From: an uncultured cyanobacterium
Lineage (GTDB): Bacteria > Cyanobacteriota > Cyanobacteriia > PCC-6307 > Cyanobiaceae
Reading direction: 5' to 3'
Length of the DNA stretch: 41,828 nucleotides
Assembly: GCA_903856805.1 (NCBI GenBank)
Contig: CAIOCZ010000095.1
Coordinates: 1 to 41,828 of the forward strand
Under the pieces are notes generated by a model, which was not told where the DNA came from, searched no databases, and saw nothing but the letters and a program-made list of their open reading frames with translations. The position numbers and the translations under genes are program-made. Every line of letters starts with the position of its first letter. Within the stretch, counting starts at the first letter, position 1. Of this stretch, positions 1-7,854 are shown piece by piece.

Positions 1-105
1 TGGAAGAGGCGCTCTGAGGGCCTACTAGGCCGGAGCCGTTAAACCTTGAGCAGAAACATCCCGTAAACCGCCCCAACCATTCCCAAGGGAGGCGACTGAG
101 GGGCT

Positions 106-127
106 TTTTGCGTACATTTTGCGTACA
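106..127. repeat. Tandem 11-bp direct repeat beside tRNA-Pro
   Basis: Two perfect head-to-tail copies of TTTTGCGTACA occupy 106-116 and 117-127, about 65 bp beyond the 3' end of the minus-strand tRNA-Pro. Paired short direct repeats just outside a tRNA 3' end are typical of tyrosine-integrase arm-binding sites. No integrase is visible in the window; one frame open from the left edge stops at 40-42. The repeat itself is certain, its role is inferred. Confidence 0.55.
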
Positions 128-191
128 CTGCGTTAAAAATATCCAGCAAAAGGGCATCCGGAATCCCCGAAAACCCTTGGTATCATTGAAG

Positions 192-265
192 TCGGGGCGA
201 CAGGATTCGAACCTGCGACCTAGTGCTCCCAAAGCACCCGCGCTACCAAGCTGCGCCACGCCCCG
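192..265 (-). tRNA. trnP-UGG: tRNA-Pro (anticodon UGG)
   Basis: Read on the minus strand, this 74-nt segment folds as a complete tRNA. The acceptor arms CGGGGCG and CGCCCCG pair with an A discriminator, the D-arm contains GCGCAGCTTGGTAGCGC, the anticodon loop is TTTGGGA (anticodon TGG), and the T-arm contains GGTTCGAATCC. No CCA is encoded. It decodes proline CCN codons. tRNA 3' ends are common attachment sites for integrative elements, and the tandem repeat at 106-127 lies on that side. Confidence 0.97.
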
Positions 266-302
266 CCGGGGTGACTGTACCGGCTGAGAGGGGAGGCCGG
301 GA

Positions 303-578
303 TCAGGCGATTTCGGGGTCATCGCGGTGGATGCGGACCAGGGCTGGGGCGAAGAGGAAGACGGTGTCACCGAGCCGTTCGGACTGGCCGTCCATGGCGA
401 AGACGCCTCCGGAGACGAAATCAATGGTGCGTTGGGCCTCTTCGGGCTCCATGCCGCTGAGGTGCAGCACCACGGTTTTGAGTTGCTGGACCGCATGAAC
501 GGCGGAAACAGCATCTTCAAAGCGGGCGGGGGTCATCACCACCACCTCGGGAAGCCAGGAGCCGAAGGGGGTGTCCAT
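303..578 (-). CDS. Short SepF-like (DUF552) protein
   Basis: A 91-residue protein matching the globular C-terminal domain of SepF, the FtsZ-binding cell-division protein (Cdv2 in cyanobacteria). Visible hallmarks are EVVVMTPARFEDA, KTVVLHLSGMEPEEAQR and the stretch around DFVSGGVFAMDG, followed by the last strand ERLGDTVFLFAP. The start at 578 (MDTPFGSW) sits directly before the first beta-strand; the frame is open to 632 but that part is low-complexity. Usual SepF proteins are about 150-200 residues with an N-terminal amphipathic membrane helix and a linker, both missing here. It may therefore be a second, soluble paralogue; the main sepF could lie elsewhere. It is 37 bp upstream of the tRNA on the same strand. 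Confidence 0.8.
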   Translation of the reverse strand: MDTPFGSWLPEVVVMTPARFEDAVSAVHAVQQLKTVVLHLSGMEPEEAQRTIDFVSGGVFAMDGQSERLGDTVFLFAPALVRIHRDDPEIA

Positions 579-671
579 GGGGGCGAGGGGCGCAGCGCCC
601 AGGGTGGGGCAAGCTTGGCGCGGACGGGTCAAACCGCTAGTGTTGGAATCAACACATTTGCGGTGCCGGCC

Positions 672-920
672 ATGGAGGATCGCTTCTTCCCAGGTCTTGA
701 TCAGCAGCCATTCTTGCCCTCCTCGGAGTGGTCTGCCTCAGTGGAGGGCCTGCCCTCAACGCAGCGCCCAGACTGTGTGTCCGGCTTCGATGGCCTGGGC
801 AGCACCTCCCTGAAGTGGGGAGCCAACGGCGAGCTCACCGCCCTTGATCTCCATGGCGTGCTCGCCCGCCTCTGCCTGCATGATCCAGAGGCCTGTCGCC
901 TGCTGGATGGCGAGCCGTAA
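672..920 (+). CDS. Hypothetical small protein overlapping alkB
   Basis: An 82-residue frame from an ATG at 672 to a TAA at 918-920. It is not a family I recognise. The codons look genuine for this genome (mostly G/C third positions), and the C-terminus reads as an amphipathic helix with acidic residues (ALDLHGVLARLCLHD). It overlaps the preferred alkB start (907) by 14 bases, which suggests translational coupling in a two-gene operon. Nothing else occupies this stretch on either strand. Against it: no clear Shine-Dalgarno sequence and no known domain. Confidence 0.4.
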   Translation: MEDRFFPGLDQQPFLPSSEWSASVEGLPSTQRPDCVSGFDGLGSTSLKWGANGELTALDLHGVLARLCLHDPEACRLLDGEP

Positions 921-1557
921 CCCGAACGCCCCCCCGCCTGCGCCCTGGCCCCCGTTCGATTCCCTCGAGGGGCCGGGGCTGGCCCTGCGGCTCTGGCCGG
1001 GGTGGGTCCAGGGCCAGGGACTCTCCAGCGACGCCCTGCGGTCCCATCTGCGCGACGCCCTGCCCTGGGATCAACCACGGGTGAAGGTGTTCGGGCGCGT
1101 CCATCCGGTGCCCCGGCTGACCTGCTGGATCGGTGATCCGGGCTGCGTCTATCGCTATAGCGGCCTGCTGCAGACCCCCCAGCCCTGGACCCCTCCCCTG
1201 CTGGATCTGCGGGAGCGACTGGAGAGCGGCCTGGGAGTGCGATTCAACAGCCTGTTGCTCAATCGCTACCGAAGCGGCGCCGATCGGATGGGCTGGCATG
1301 CGGACGATGAGCCCGAGCTGGTGGCCGACCATCCCATCGCCTCCCTCAGCCTTGGCGCCAGCCGCAGCCTGCGGTTCCGGCCCCGGCCTCAGGGAGCGGG
1401 CGCCGGCTCGCCGCCCCGATCGCTCCCCTTGAACGACGGCGATCTGTTGGTGATGGAGGCTCCCACCCAGCGGCATTGGCAGCACGCCCTGCCCGAGCGG
1501 CGACGGCTAGGGGCCGAGCGGATCAACCTCACCTTCCGCTGCATCCAGCTCGGCTGA
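907..1557 (+). CDS. alkB: AlkB-like 2-oxoglutarate/Fe(II) dioxygenase
   Basis: A 216-residue member of the AlkB family, which removes alkyl lesions (1-meA, 3-meC) from DNA or RNA by oxidative demethylation. The Fe(II) ligands are visible as H131-x-D133 in GWHADDEPE and H193 in QRHWQHALP. The 2-oxoglutarate-binding arginines lie in the ending RINLTFR (R205, R211). The LLLNRY strand precedes the HxD as in ALKBH2/3-type proteins. The ATG at 907 is preferred over 844, because the extra 21 residues are unlike the family and would overlap the upstream small ORF more deeply. The gene converges on ridA, with stops only 29 bp apart. Confidence 0.9.
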   Translation: MASRNPNAPPPAPWPPFDSLEGPGLALRLWPGWVQGQGLSSDALRSHLRDALPWDQPRVKVFGRVHPVPRLTCWIGDPGCVYRYSGLLQTPQPWTPPLLDLRERLESGLGVRFNSLLLNRYRSGADRMGWHADDEPELVADHPIASLSLGASRSLRFRPRPQGAGAGSPPRSLPLNDGDLLVMEAPTQRHWQHALPERRRLGAERINLTFRCIQLG

Positions 1558-1586
1558 CGGCAGCACGTCTGACCCCAGAAGCAGCC

Positions 1587-1982
1587 CTACGCCACCACGG
1601 CGATGGCGTCGATCTCCACCTTGGCGCCCTTCGGCAACGCCGCCACCTGCACGCAGGCCCGGGCCGGGGCCACCGCTCCGTTGAACACCTCGGCATAGAG
1701 GGCGTTGACGGCGGCGAAGTCCGCCAGATCGATCAGAAACACCGTGGTGCGCACCACCTGGGCAGGGGTGGCCCCCGCCGCCGCCAGCACCGCCTGGAGA
1801 TTGGTCAACACCTGCCTGGTTTCCGCCTCCACATCCCCTTCTCCCACCAGGGCGCCGCTGGTGGGATCCAGGGCAATCTGGCCCGAGCAATACAGCACCC
1901 CCCCGGCCAGCACCGCCTGGTTGTAGGGGCCTACCGGCGCAGGGGCGTCAGCGGTGCAGATGGCCTGGAGGGAGGGGCTCAT
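1587..1982 (-). CDS. ridA: RidA family enamine/imine deaminase
   Basis: A 131-residue protein of the RidA/YER057c/UK114 (YjgF) family, which hydrolyses reactive 2-aminoacrylate and related imines released by PLP enzymes. Diagnostic segments are APVGPYNQAV, LYCSGQIALDP, the VVRTTVFL strand and the ending around PARACVQVAALPKGAKVEID, with the substrate-carboxylate arginine in PARAC. The ATG at 1982 gives the normal length (about 125-130); the frame is open upstream to 2039, but that would run into the neighbouring gene. It is divergent from the ABC ATPase, with only 28 bp between start codons, so the promoters must overlap the coding ends. Confidence 0.92.
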   Translation of the reverse strand: MSPSLQAICTADAPAPVGPYNQAVLAGGVLYCSGQIALDPTSGALVGEGDVEAETRQVLTNLQAVLAAAGATPAQVVRTTVFLIDLADFAAVNALYAEVFNGAVAPARACVQVAALPKGAKVEIDAIAVVA

Positions 1983-2010
1983 GCCGGGGGAGGATTGGGG
2001 CGCCGAGCTT

Positions 2011-3162
2011 ATGGCGTCCCCCATCACCCGCGACCTCACCGACCTGAGTCCGCCCGATCTGCCCCTGCGTCCGCATGTGCAGCTTCAGGACCTGTGGCAT
2101 CGCTACCCAGGGGCCTCCGCCTCCACCCTGCAGGGGATCGAGCTCACCCTGTTCCAGGGGGAGCTGGTGGGGTTACTGGGGCCCTCCGGCTGTGGCAAGA
2201 CCACCCTGTTGCGACTGATCGCCGGGTTTGAACGGCCCGAGCGCGGACGGGTCGTGATCGATGGCCGTGAGGTGGCTGGTCCCCAGCGCTGGTTGCCGCC
2301 CGAGCGCCGTGGCGTGGGGATGGTGTTCCAGGACTACGCCCTGTTTCCCCACCTCAATGCGTGGCATAACGCCTGTTTTGGCCTGCGCCGCGGCCAGGAC
2401 ACCAGCCGGGCGGCCTGGTTGCTGGAGCTGCTGGGGCTGGGCGGCCTGGAGCAGCGCTACCCCCATGAACTCTCCGGGGGTCAACGGCAGCGGTTGGCCC
2501 TGGCCCGGGCCCTGGCCCCCGGCCCCTCGGTGGTGCTGCTCGATGAACCCTTCTCCAACCTGGATGTGGAGGTGCGGCTGCGGCTGCGCAGCGAGCTGCC
2601 CGCCGTGTTGGCCCGCTGTGGCACCAGCGGCCTGATCGTCACCCACGATCCGGAGGAAGCCCTGGCCATCTGCGACCGGGTCGCGGTGCTGCGGGATGGC
2701 GTGCTCCACCAATGCGCCACGCCGCGCCAGCTGGTGGGCCAGCCCGCCACCGCCTTCGTGGGGCGGTTCGTCCTCCAGTCCAACCTGTTGCCGGCCGAGG
2801 GGAAGGATGGGGCGTTGGTCACGGCCCTGGGGCGGTTTGCGATCACGGCCTCCGGGAAGGCCATGGCGGCGGTCCCCGCCACCAGCGAACCCCTGAGTGT
2901 GCTGGTGGCGCCGGAGGGCCTCACCCTGGAGCCCTTAGCCAACGGCGAACCGGCCGAGCCGGGGGTGGAGGCCTGGGTGATGGGGCGCGAATTTCTCGGC
3001 CGCGAATGGCTCTACCAGGTGCAGTGCGGCGAACAGACCCTGCGCTTGCGCCTGCCCCTCGACCAGGACCACAGCCGGGGTCAGCGCTGCCGGCTGCGCC
3101 TGCGCCCCTCCCAACCTGCCTTGCTCTACCCGGGCCCCGTGCCCCTGGTGGCCTGGGCCTGA
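2011..3162 (+). CDS. ABC importer ATP-binding protein (FbpC/PotA-like)
   Basis: A 383-residue ABC ATPase of the importer class with a C-terminal TOBE-like region. Walker A is GPSGCGKT (57-64), the Q-loop is in MVFQDYALFPHL, the signature is LSGGQRQR (154-161), Walker B with the catalytic Glu is VVLLDEP (174-180), and the H-loop histidine is H212. Architecture and length fit the ferric-iron (FutC/FbpC), sulfate or polyamine import ATPases; the closest feel is iron(III) FbpC. No permease or binding-protein gene lies next to it, so the substrate is not fixed by context. The ATG at 2011 is chosen because the preceding frame overlaps ridA. Confidence 0.88.
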   Translation: MASPITRDLTDLSPPDLPLRPHVQLQDLWHRYPGASASTLQGIELTLFQGELVGLLGPSGCGKTTLLRLIAGFERPERGRVVIDGREVAGPQRWLPPERRGVGMVFQDYALFPHLNAWHNACFGLRRGQDTSRAAWLLELLGLGGLEQRYPHELSGGQRQRLALARALAPGPSVVLLDEPFSNLDVEVRLRLRSELPAVLARCGTSGLIVTHDPEEALAICDRVAVLRDGVLHQCATPRQLVGQPATAFVGRFVLQSNLLPAEGKDGALVTALGRFAITASGKAMAAVPATSEPLSVLVAPEGLTLEPLANGEPAEPGVEAWVMGREFLGREWLYQVQCGEQTLRLRLPLDQDHSRGQRCRLRLRPSQPALLYPGPVPLVAWA

Positions 3163-3178
3163 GCCCCGCCCTGGTGCC

Positions 3179-3934
3179 TCAGCCTGACCAGTGGTTCTTG
3201 CTCTCCCGCAACAGCGCCAGGCTGGCCCCATCCGGCGCCTGCACGAACAGGTTGGTGGTCCGCTCCAGGGCCACGGTGCTGGGGATAGTGGGCTGGCCGG
3301 TGAAGCGAAGTCGACGCACCTCCGCCAGCCGCGCCGCAATCGCCCCGTCCGCCGGCCGCTGGGCCGCGGCCCAGCGCAGATTGGCCTCGGTGTATTCGTG
3401 GGCGCACCACACCTGGGTGGCCGCCGGCAGCGCCGCCAGCCGTTGCAGGGAGTGGTGCATCTGCTCCGCCGTGCCCTCGAACAGGCGGCCACAGCCCCCG
3501 GCAAACAGGGTGTCGCCGCAGAACAGGGCGTCAATGCCCGGGACGTGGAAGGCCAGGTGATGGCGGGTGTGGCCGGGCACCGCCATCACGGTCAACTCCT
3601 GCCCCAGCAGGGTGAGCCGATCGCCATCGCCCACGGCCACCGTCTGGAGGGGAATCCGCTCCCGATCGGCGCCCGCCGCCACCACCGCCGCCTGCGGCCA
3701 GCGGCGCAGCAGGCCCGGCGTGCCGCCGATGTGGTCGGAGTGGTGATGGGTCTGGAGCACCGCCTCCAGCTCCAGGCCGTGCTGCTCCAGCCAGTGGATC
3801 ACGGGGCCCGCCACGGCCGGATCCACCACCACGGCCCGCCGGCCGTCGTGCCACACCATCACATAGTTGTCCTGAAGCACCGGGATCAGGGCCACCGGCG
3901 CGCCCGGCGCGGGCGTCGTCTGGGTCTGCGGCAT
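3179..3934 (-). CDS. gloB: Hydroxyacylglutathione hydrolase (glyoxalase II)
   Basis: A 251-residue metallo-beta-lactamase-fold hydrolase that converts S-lactoylglutathione to D-lactate and glutathione, the second step of methylglyoxal detoxification. It begins with the typical IPVLQDNYVMVW strand. It carries the binuclear metal motif THHHSDH, then PGHTRHH, then FCGDTLFAGGCGRLFEGT, and ends with the CAHEYT..NL and RTTNLF segments of the glutathione-binding C-terminal domain. Length is normal. It starts 30 bp from hisG and is divergent from it; its stop is 16 bp from the stop of the convergent ABC ATPase gene. Confidence 0.94.
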   Translation of the reverse strand: MPQTQTTPAPGAPVALIPVLQDNYVMVWHDGRRAVVVDPAVAGPVIHWLEQHGLELEAVLQTHHHSDHIGGTPGLLRRWPQAAVVAAGADRERIPLQTVAVGDGDRLTLLGQELTVMAVPGHTRHHLAFHVPGIDALFCGDTLFAGGCGRLFEGTAEQMHHSLQRLAALPAATQVWCAHEYTEANLRWAAAQRPADGAIAARLAEVRRLRFTGQPTIPSTVALERTTNLFVQAPDGASLALLRESKNHWSG

Positions 3935-3964
3935 CGTTAAAGTCCCCCACTGCGGCTCCCTTCC

Positions 3965-4660
3965 ATGATCTCCGCTGCCGAGCAGCCGACGGGCCCCGCC
4001 GCCCCCCTTCCCCTCACGGTGGCCCTGGCCAAGGGGGCGCTGCTCAAGGATTCCGTGCGCCGTTTTGCCGCCGTGGACCTCGACTTCACGGCGGTGCTGG
4101 ATCCAGGGAACCGCCAGTTGATGGTGCCCAGTGCCTGCGGCCAGGCCCGGGCGCTGTTGGTGCGCAACGCCGATGTGCCCGTGTATGTGGCCTATGGCCA
4201 GGCCCAGCTGGGGGTGGTGGGCTACGACGTGCTGCGGGAGCACCGCCTGCCGGTGGCCCAATTGGTGGACCTCGGCTTCGGGGGCTGCCGGATGAGTGTG
4301 GCGGTGAAGGCCAGCAGCGGCTATCGCCGTGCCGCCGACCTGCCGGCCCATTGCCGCATCGCCAGCAAGTTCACCCGCTGTGCCCAGGATTATTTCGATG
4401 CCCTGGATCTCCCCGTGGAGCTGATTCATCTCGCCGGATCCGTGGAGCTCGGTCCGATCACCGGCATCTCCGAGGCGATCGTGGACCTGGTGGCCACCGG
4501 CCGCACCCTCCAGGAAAACGGCCTGGTGGCCATTGAAGATCTGTTCCAGAGCACGGCCCGGTTGATCGGCCATCCGCTGGCCCTCCGGCTCGACAGCGGC
4601 CCGCTCCAATCCCTGGTCGAGCGCCTCGCCGCTGTCTCCCGCGCCCCGGCCATCGCCTGA
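3965..4660 (+). CDS. hisG: ATP phosphoribosyltransferase, short form
   Basis: A 231-residue HisG catalysing the first step of histidine synthesis, ATP + PRPP to phosphoribosyl-ATP. Recognisable parts are [14 protein letters not shown] near the N-terminus, [19 protein letters not shown], the RIASKF segment and the PRPP-binding region [19 protein letters not shown]. It lacks the C-terminal regulatory domain of long HisG, so it should act with HisZ, as in other cyanobacteria; hisZ is not in the window. The stop overlaps the next start by one base (TGATG at 4658-4662), indicating coupling to the ABC exporter. Confidence 0.95.
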   Translation: MISAAEQPTGPAAPLPLTVALAKGALLKDSVRRFAAVDLDFTAVLDPGNRQLMVPSACGQARALLVRNADVPVYVAYGQAQLGVVGYDVLREHRLPVAQLVDLGFGGCRMSVAVKASSGYRRAADLPAHCRIASKFTRCAQDYFDALDLPVELIHLAGSVELGPITGISEAIVDLVATGRTLQENGLVAIEDLFQSTARLIGHPLALRLDSGPLQSLVERLAAVSRAPAIA

Positions 4661-6459
4661 TGGCCTCCCTCGACTGGCAACGGCTGCGGCGGCTCCTGCC
4701 CTATCTGGCCCGCGATCGCCGGCGCCTGCTGCTGGCCCTGGTGTTGCTGATCCCCCTGGCCCTGGCGGCCGCGGTCCAGCCGCTTTTGGTGGGCCAGGCG
4801 ATCTCCGTCCTGCGGGGCGAAGCCACCCTGCCCTGGTTGGTGAGCCTGCCGGCCCCCGCCGCCCTGCGCCTGCTGGTGGGCCTGTTGCTGGCGGCGATTT
4901 TGCTGCGCCTCACCCTGCAGGGCACCCAGCTCTACAACGTTCAAGTGGTGGGGCTGCGGCTCACCGCCCGCATCCGCGCCGACCTGTTTCGCCATGCCCT
5001 GGCCCTGTCGCTGCGCTTCCACGACCGCACCCCGGTCGGCAAGTTGCTAACCCGCCTCACCAGTGATGTGGATGCCCTGGCCGAGGTGTTCGGCAGCGGC
5101 GCCATTGGAGTGCTCGCCGATCTGGTGACCCTGCTGGTGATTGCCCTCACCATGATCACGATCGAATGGCGCCTGGGGCTGTTGCTGTTGCTCAGCCAGA
5201 TCCCGGTCACCGCCGTGATCCTTTGGTTTCAAGGCCGCTACCGCAAGGCCAACTACCGGGTTCGCGAGGAACTCGGCCAGTTGAACGCCGACCTCCAGGA
5301 GAACCTGCAGGGGCTGGAGGTGGTGCAGATGTTCCGGCGCGAGGCGGTGAACAGTGCCCGTTTTGCCCGCACCACCGCCGCCTATCGCGAGGCCGTTACT
5401 GGCACCATCCTCTTCGACAGCGCCATCTCCGCCTTCATCGAGTGGGTGGCCCTGATCGCCATCGCCGTGGTGTTGGCCCTCGGGGGACTGTTGGTGACCG
5501 ACGGGGCCATGGGCTTGGGCACCCTCACCACCTTCATCCTCTTCTCCCAGCGCCTGTTCGATCCCCTGCGGCAGCTGGCCGAACGCTTCACCCAGATCCA
5601 GGGGGGCCTCACGGCGGTGGAACGGATCGGGGAACTGCTGGAGCAGTCCCTGGAGATCACCGATCTGCCCGCCAGCCAGCGCGGGGCCCTGGCGGCGGCC
5701 AGCAGCGGGCAGCGGCGCAGTCCCGGCGCCGTGGAGTTCGACAACATCTGCTTCGCCTATCGCCCGGACGATCCGATCCTCACCAACCTCAGTTTCCGGA
5801 TCGCCCCCGGAGAGCACGTGGCCATCGTGGGCCCAACCGGCTCCGGAAAAACCACGATCATCCGCCTGCTCTGCCGCCTCTACGAACCCCAGAGCGGCCG
5901 CATCCTGCTCGATGGCGTGGATATCCGGGAGCTGCCGATCGCCACCCTGCGCCAGCGGCTTGGGGTGGTGCTGCAGGACACTTTCCTGTTCAGTGGCAAC
6001 GTGGCCGACAACCTCCGCTTGGATGCGCCGATCAGTGACGCTGATCTGGCGCGCCTTTGCCGGGACCTGGGCCTCGACCCCCTGTTGTCCCGACTGGACA
6101 ACGGCCTGGCCAGTGAATTGCGAGAGCGGGGCGCCAATCTCTCCTCCGGAGAGCGCCAGCTGCTGGCGGTGGCGCGGGTGGCGATCCGCGATCCTTCCGT
6201 GTTGGTGATGGACGAGGCCACGGCCTTTCTCGATCCCTCCACGGAGGCCACCCTGCAGCGGGATCTCGACCGTTTGCTTCAGGCCCGCACGGCGATCGTG
6301 ATTGCCCATCGCCTGGCCACCGTGGAGGCGGCTGATCGGATCCTGGTGCTGCGGCGGGGCCGATTAGTGGAGCAGGGCACCCATCAGGAGCTGAGGGCTG
6401 CCGGTGGCCTCTATGCGCAGTTGGCGGACTTGCAGGAGAAGGGGCTGGCCATGCTGTGA
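4660..6459 (+). CDS. ABC exporter, fused permease and ATPase (MsbA-like)
   Basis: A 599-residue half-transporter. The N-terminal ~320 residues are an exporter-type transmembrane domain with about six hydrophobic segments, starting LLPYLARDRRRLLLALVLL. The ATPase has Walker A GPTGSGKT (391-398), the signature LSSGERQ near 494, Walker B VLVMDEA near 515, and the H-loop in IVIAHRLAT. It should work as a homodimer or with a partner half. The substrate is unknown; lipid A/lipid or drug export are usual for such proteins. It is translationally coupled to hisG. Its last 49 bases overlap the 3' end of the convergent hydrolase gene. Confidence 0.92.
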   Translation: MASLDWQRLRRLLPYLARDRRRLLLALVLLIPLALAAAVQPLLVGQAISVLRGEATLPWLVSLPAPAALRLLVGLLLAAILLRLTLQGTQLYNVQVVGLRLTARIRADLFRHALALSLRFHDRTPVGKLLTRLTSDVDALAEVFGSGAIGVLADLVTLLVIALTMITIEWRLGLLLLLSQIPVTAVILWFQGRYRKANYRVREELGQLNADLQENLQGLEVVQMFRREAVNSARFARTTAAYREAVTGTILFDSAISAFIEWVALIAIAVVLALGGLLVTDGAMGLGTLTTFILFSQRLFDPLRQLAERFTQIQGGLTAVERIGELLEQSLEITDLPASQRGALAAASSGQRRSPGAVEFDNICFAYRPDDPILTNLSFRIAPGEHVAIVGPTGSGKTTIIRLLCRLYEPQSGRILLDGVDIRELPIATLRQRLGVVLQDTFLFSGNVADNLRLDAPISDADLARLCRDLGLDPLLSRLDNGLASELRERGANLSSGERQLLAVARVAIRDPSVLVMDEATAFLDPSTEATLQRDLDRLLQARTAIVIAHRLATVEAADRILVLRRGRLVEQGTHQELRAAGGLYAQLADLQEKGLAML

Positions 6460-7202
6460 GCGGCGGCCGGGCTGCCGCCTCCAGAGCGCCGCTCCGGAAA
6501 CCGCTGCACGTCCTCCTGCAACCAGGTGTCGATCAGGGGAGCCAGGCGGTCGGCCATTTGCCAGAGGGCCAGGTGGCCGCCACCCTCCAGCAATTCGAAG
6601 CGATGCAGGCGGCTGTAGCCCGCGAGGTGGCGCCCATAGAGCGGGGCCATCACCCCATCGCGGCTGCCGGTGATCCAGAGGCTGGGCACCGTGAGCCGGC
6701 TGGTGAGCAGGGGAAGCTGATGCACGGCGCCGCGGTTGGTGCTGCACGCCAGCAGACCGCGAGCGGCCCGCAGGTCGGCGATCAGGGGACTGTGGAGGGC
6801 GGCGGTGCCCGGCAAGGCGGTGAGCCAGGTTGGTCGCCACCGCAACACCAGGGCCCCTCCCCGCCGAATCAGGGCGAAGGGCCGCGGTTGATAGACCCCC
6901 CCGCCGGCCGCCAGTTGCACCACCCCCCGCAGCTGCTCCCCCAGCAGCGGGGCCGCATGGAGCGCCACGCTGCCGCCGAGGGAATGGCCCATCAGCACCA
7001 CCGGTCGGCCGGCGGCCTGCTCCCGCACCTGCTCCGCCAGCCAACGGGCGTAGCTGGCCAGGGTGGGGGCCAGACCCCGCGGGCGGGGTCTGCCACCGAA
7101 CCCCGGCAGATCGGGGCTCCAGAGCCTCCAGCGCGGGGCCAAGGCCGTTTGCAGGGGCTGCCAGAGCTGGCCGGAGAGCAACCAGCCGTGCACACCGACC
7201 AA
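6411..7202 (-). CDS. Alpha/beta hydrolase
   Basis: About 263 residues of an alpha/beta-hydrolase fold. Visible are the oxyanion strand VGVHGW, the LWSPDLPGFGGRPRP loop, the nucleophile elbow GHSLGGS, the acid-bearing strand SLWITGSRDGVM, and the catalytic histidine in GGGHLALW. The reaction is not predictable. The start is uncertain: the TTG at 7202 falls inside the first core strand, and the frame upstream is open for only about 30 codons (to a TGA near 7295) without ATG or GTG, so a non-standard start further up may be used. The 3' 49 bases are antisense to the ABC exporter gene, and the encoded C-terminal tail there is low-complexity. Confidence 0.85.
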   Translation of the reverse strand: MVGVHGWLLSGQLWQPLQTALAPRWRLWSPDLPGFGGRPRPRGLAPTLASYARWLAEQVREQAAGRPVVLMGHSLGGSVALHAAPLLGEQLRGVVQLAAGGGVYQPRPFALIRRGGALVLRWRPTWLTALPGTAALHSPLIADLRAARGLLACSTNRGAVHQLPLLTSRLTVPSLWITGSRDGVMAPLYGRHLAGYSRLHRFELLEGGGHLALWQMADRLAPLIDTWLQEDVQRFPERRSGGGSPAAAHSMASPFSCKSANCA

Positions 7203-7347
7203 CAGCAGGTCGCTGGGCTCGCCGGCGGGATCCGTTGGGGTGGCGGCGGCGGAAGGGCCCAGGGAAGCGCGGCGTCGGATTCCTCACCTTGGCGCAGCTG
7301 GGCGGGCTTCCGGCAGGATCTTCAGACTGCTTAGCCACCGCCTGCCT

Positions 7348-7854
7348 GTGCCGGAGCCCCCTGCGCCCCCAGCTCCCGAGCTCCTGCAACGGTTGTATGG
7401 CGAACAGCATCGGCTGTGTGCCACGCCCAATCCCCAGCTCCAGCTCGTGCTCAGTCAGGAGCGAGCGGTCGATCTGATCGAACTGGAGGCCCTCTGTGAT
7501 GCGGTGGGGTGGAGCCGCAGGCCGCTGCGGAGGGTGCGCAAGGCCCTGCAGAACAGCCTGCTGCAGGTGGGGCTCTGGCGCCATGATCCCCGGCTGCCGC
7601 GGTTGGTGGGCTTTGCGCGCTGCACCGGCGATGGGGTGGTGGAGGCCACGGTGTGGGATGTGGCCGTGCATCCCCTGTATCAGGGGGTGGGGCTCGGCAA
7701 GCTCCTGATGGTGTACGTGATCGACCAGCTGCAGGGCATGGGGGTGGAGCGGGTGAGCCTGTTCGCCGATCCCCATGTGGTGGAGTTCTATGCCGCCCAG
7801 GGCTGGGAACTGGAACCGCAGCAGCGCCGTTGTGCCTTCTGGTATTCCCCCTAG
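7348..7854 (+). CDS. Ycf52-like GNAT acetyltransferase
   Basis: A 168-residue GNAT protein resembling the red-algal plastid Ycf52 and plant NSI/GNAT families. It has the N-terminal helix VDLIELEALCDAVGWSRRP, followed by a helix matching the RPLRRVRKAL pattern. Motif A is WDVAVHPLYQGVGLGKLLM, with the acetyl-CoA pyrophosphate loop QGVGLG. The ending SLFADPHVVEFYAAQGW and the final FWYSP are typical. Related cyanobacterial enzymes acetylate amines or protein lysines; the substrate is not evident here. The GTG at 7348 gives the family's usual length; the frame is open far upstream but is proline/arginine-rich shadow there. The stop is shared with the convergent gene in a CTAG palindrome (7851-7854). 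Confidence 0.85.
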   Translation: MPEPPAPPAPELLQRLYGEQHRLCATPNPQLQLVLSQERAVDLIELEALCDAVGWSRRPLRRVRKALQNSLLQVGLWRHDPRLPRLVGFARCTGDGVVEATVWDVAVHPLYQGVGLGKLLMVYVIDQLQGMGVERVSLFADPHVVEFYAAQGWELEPQQRRCAFWYSP

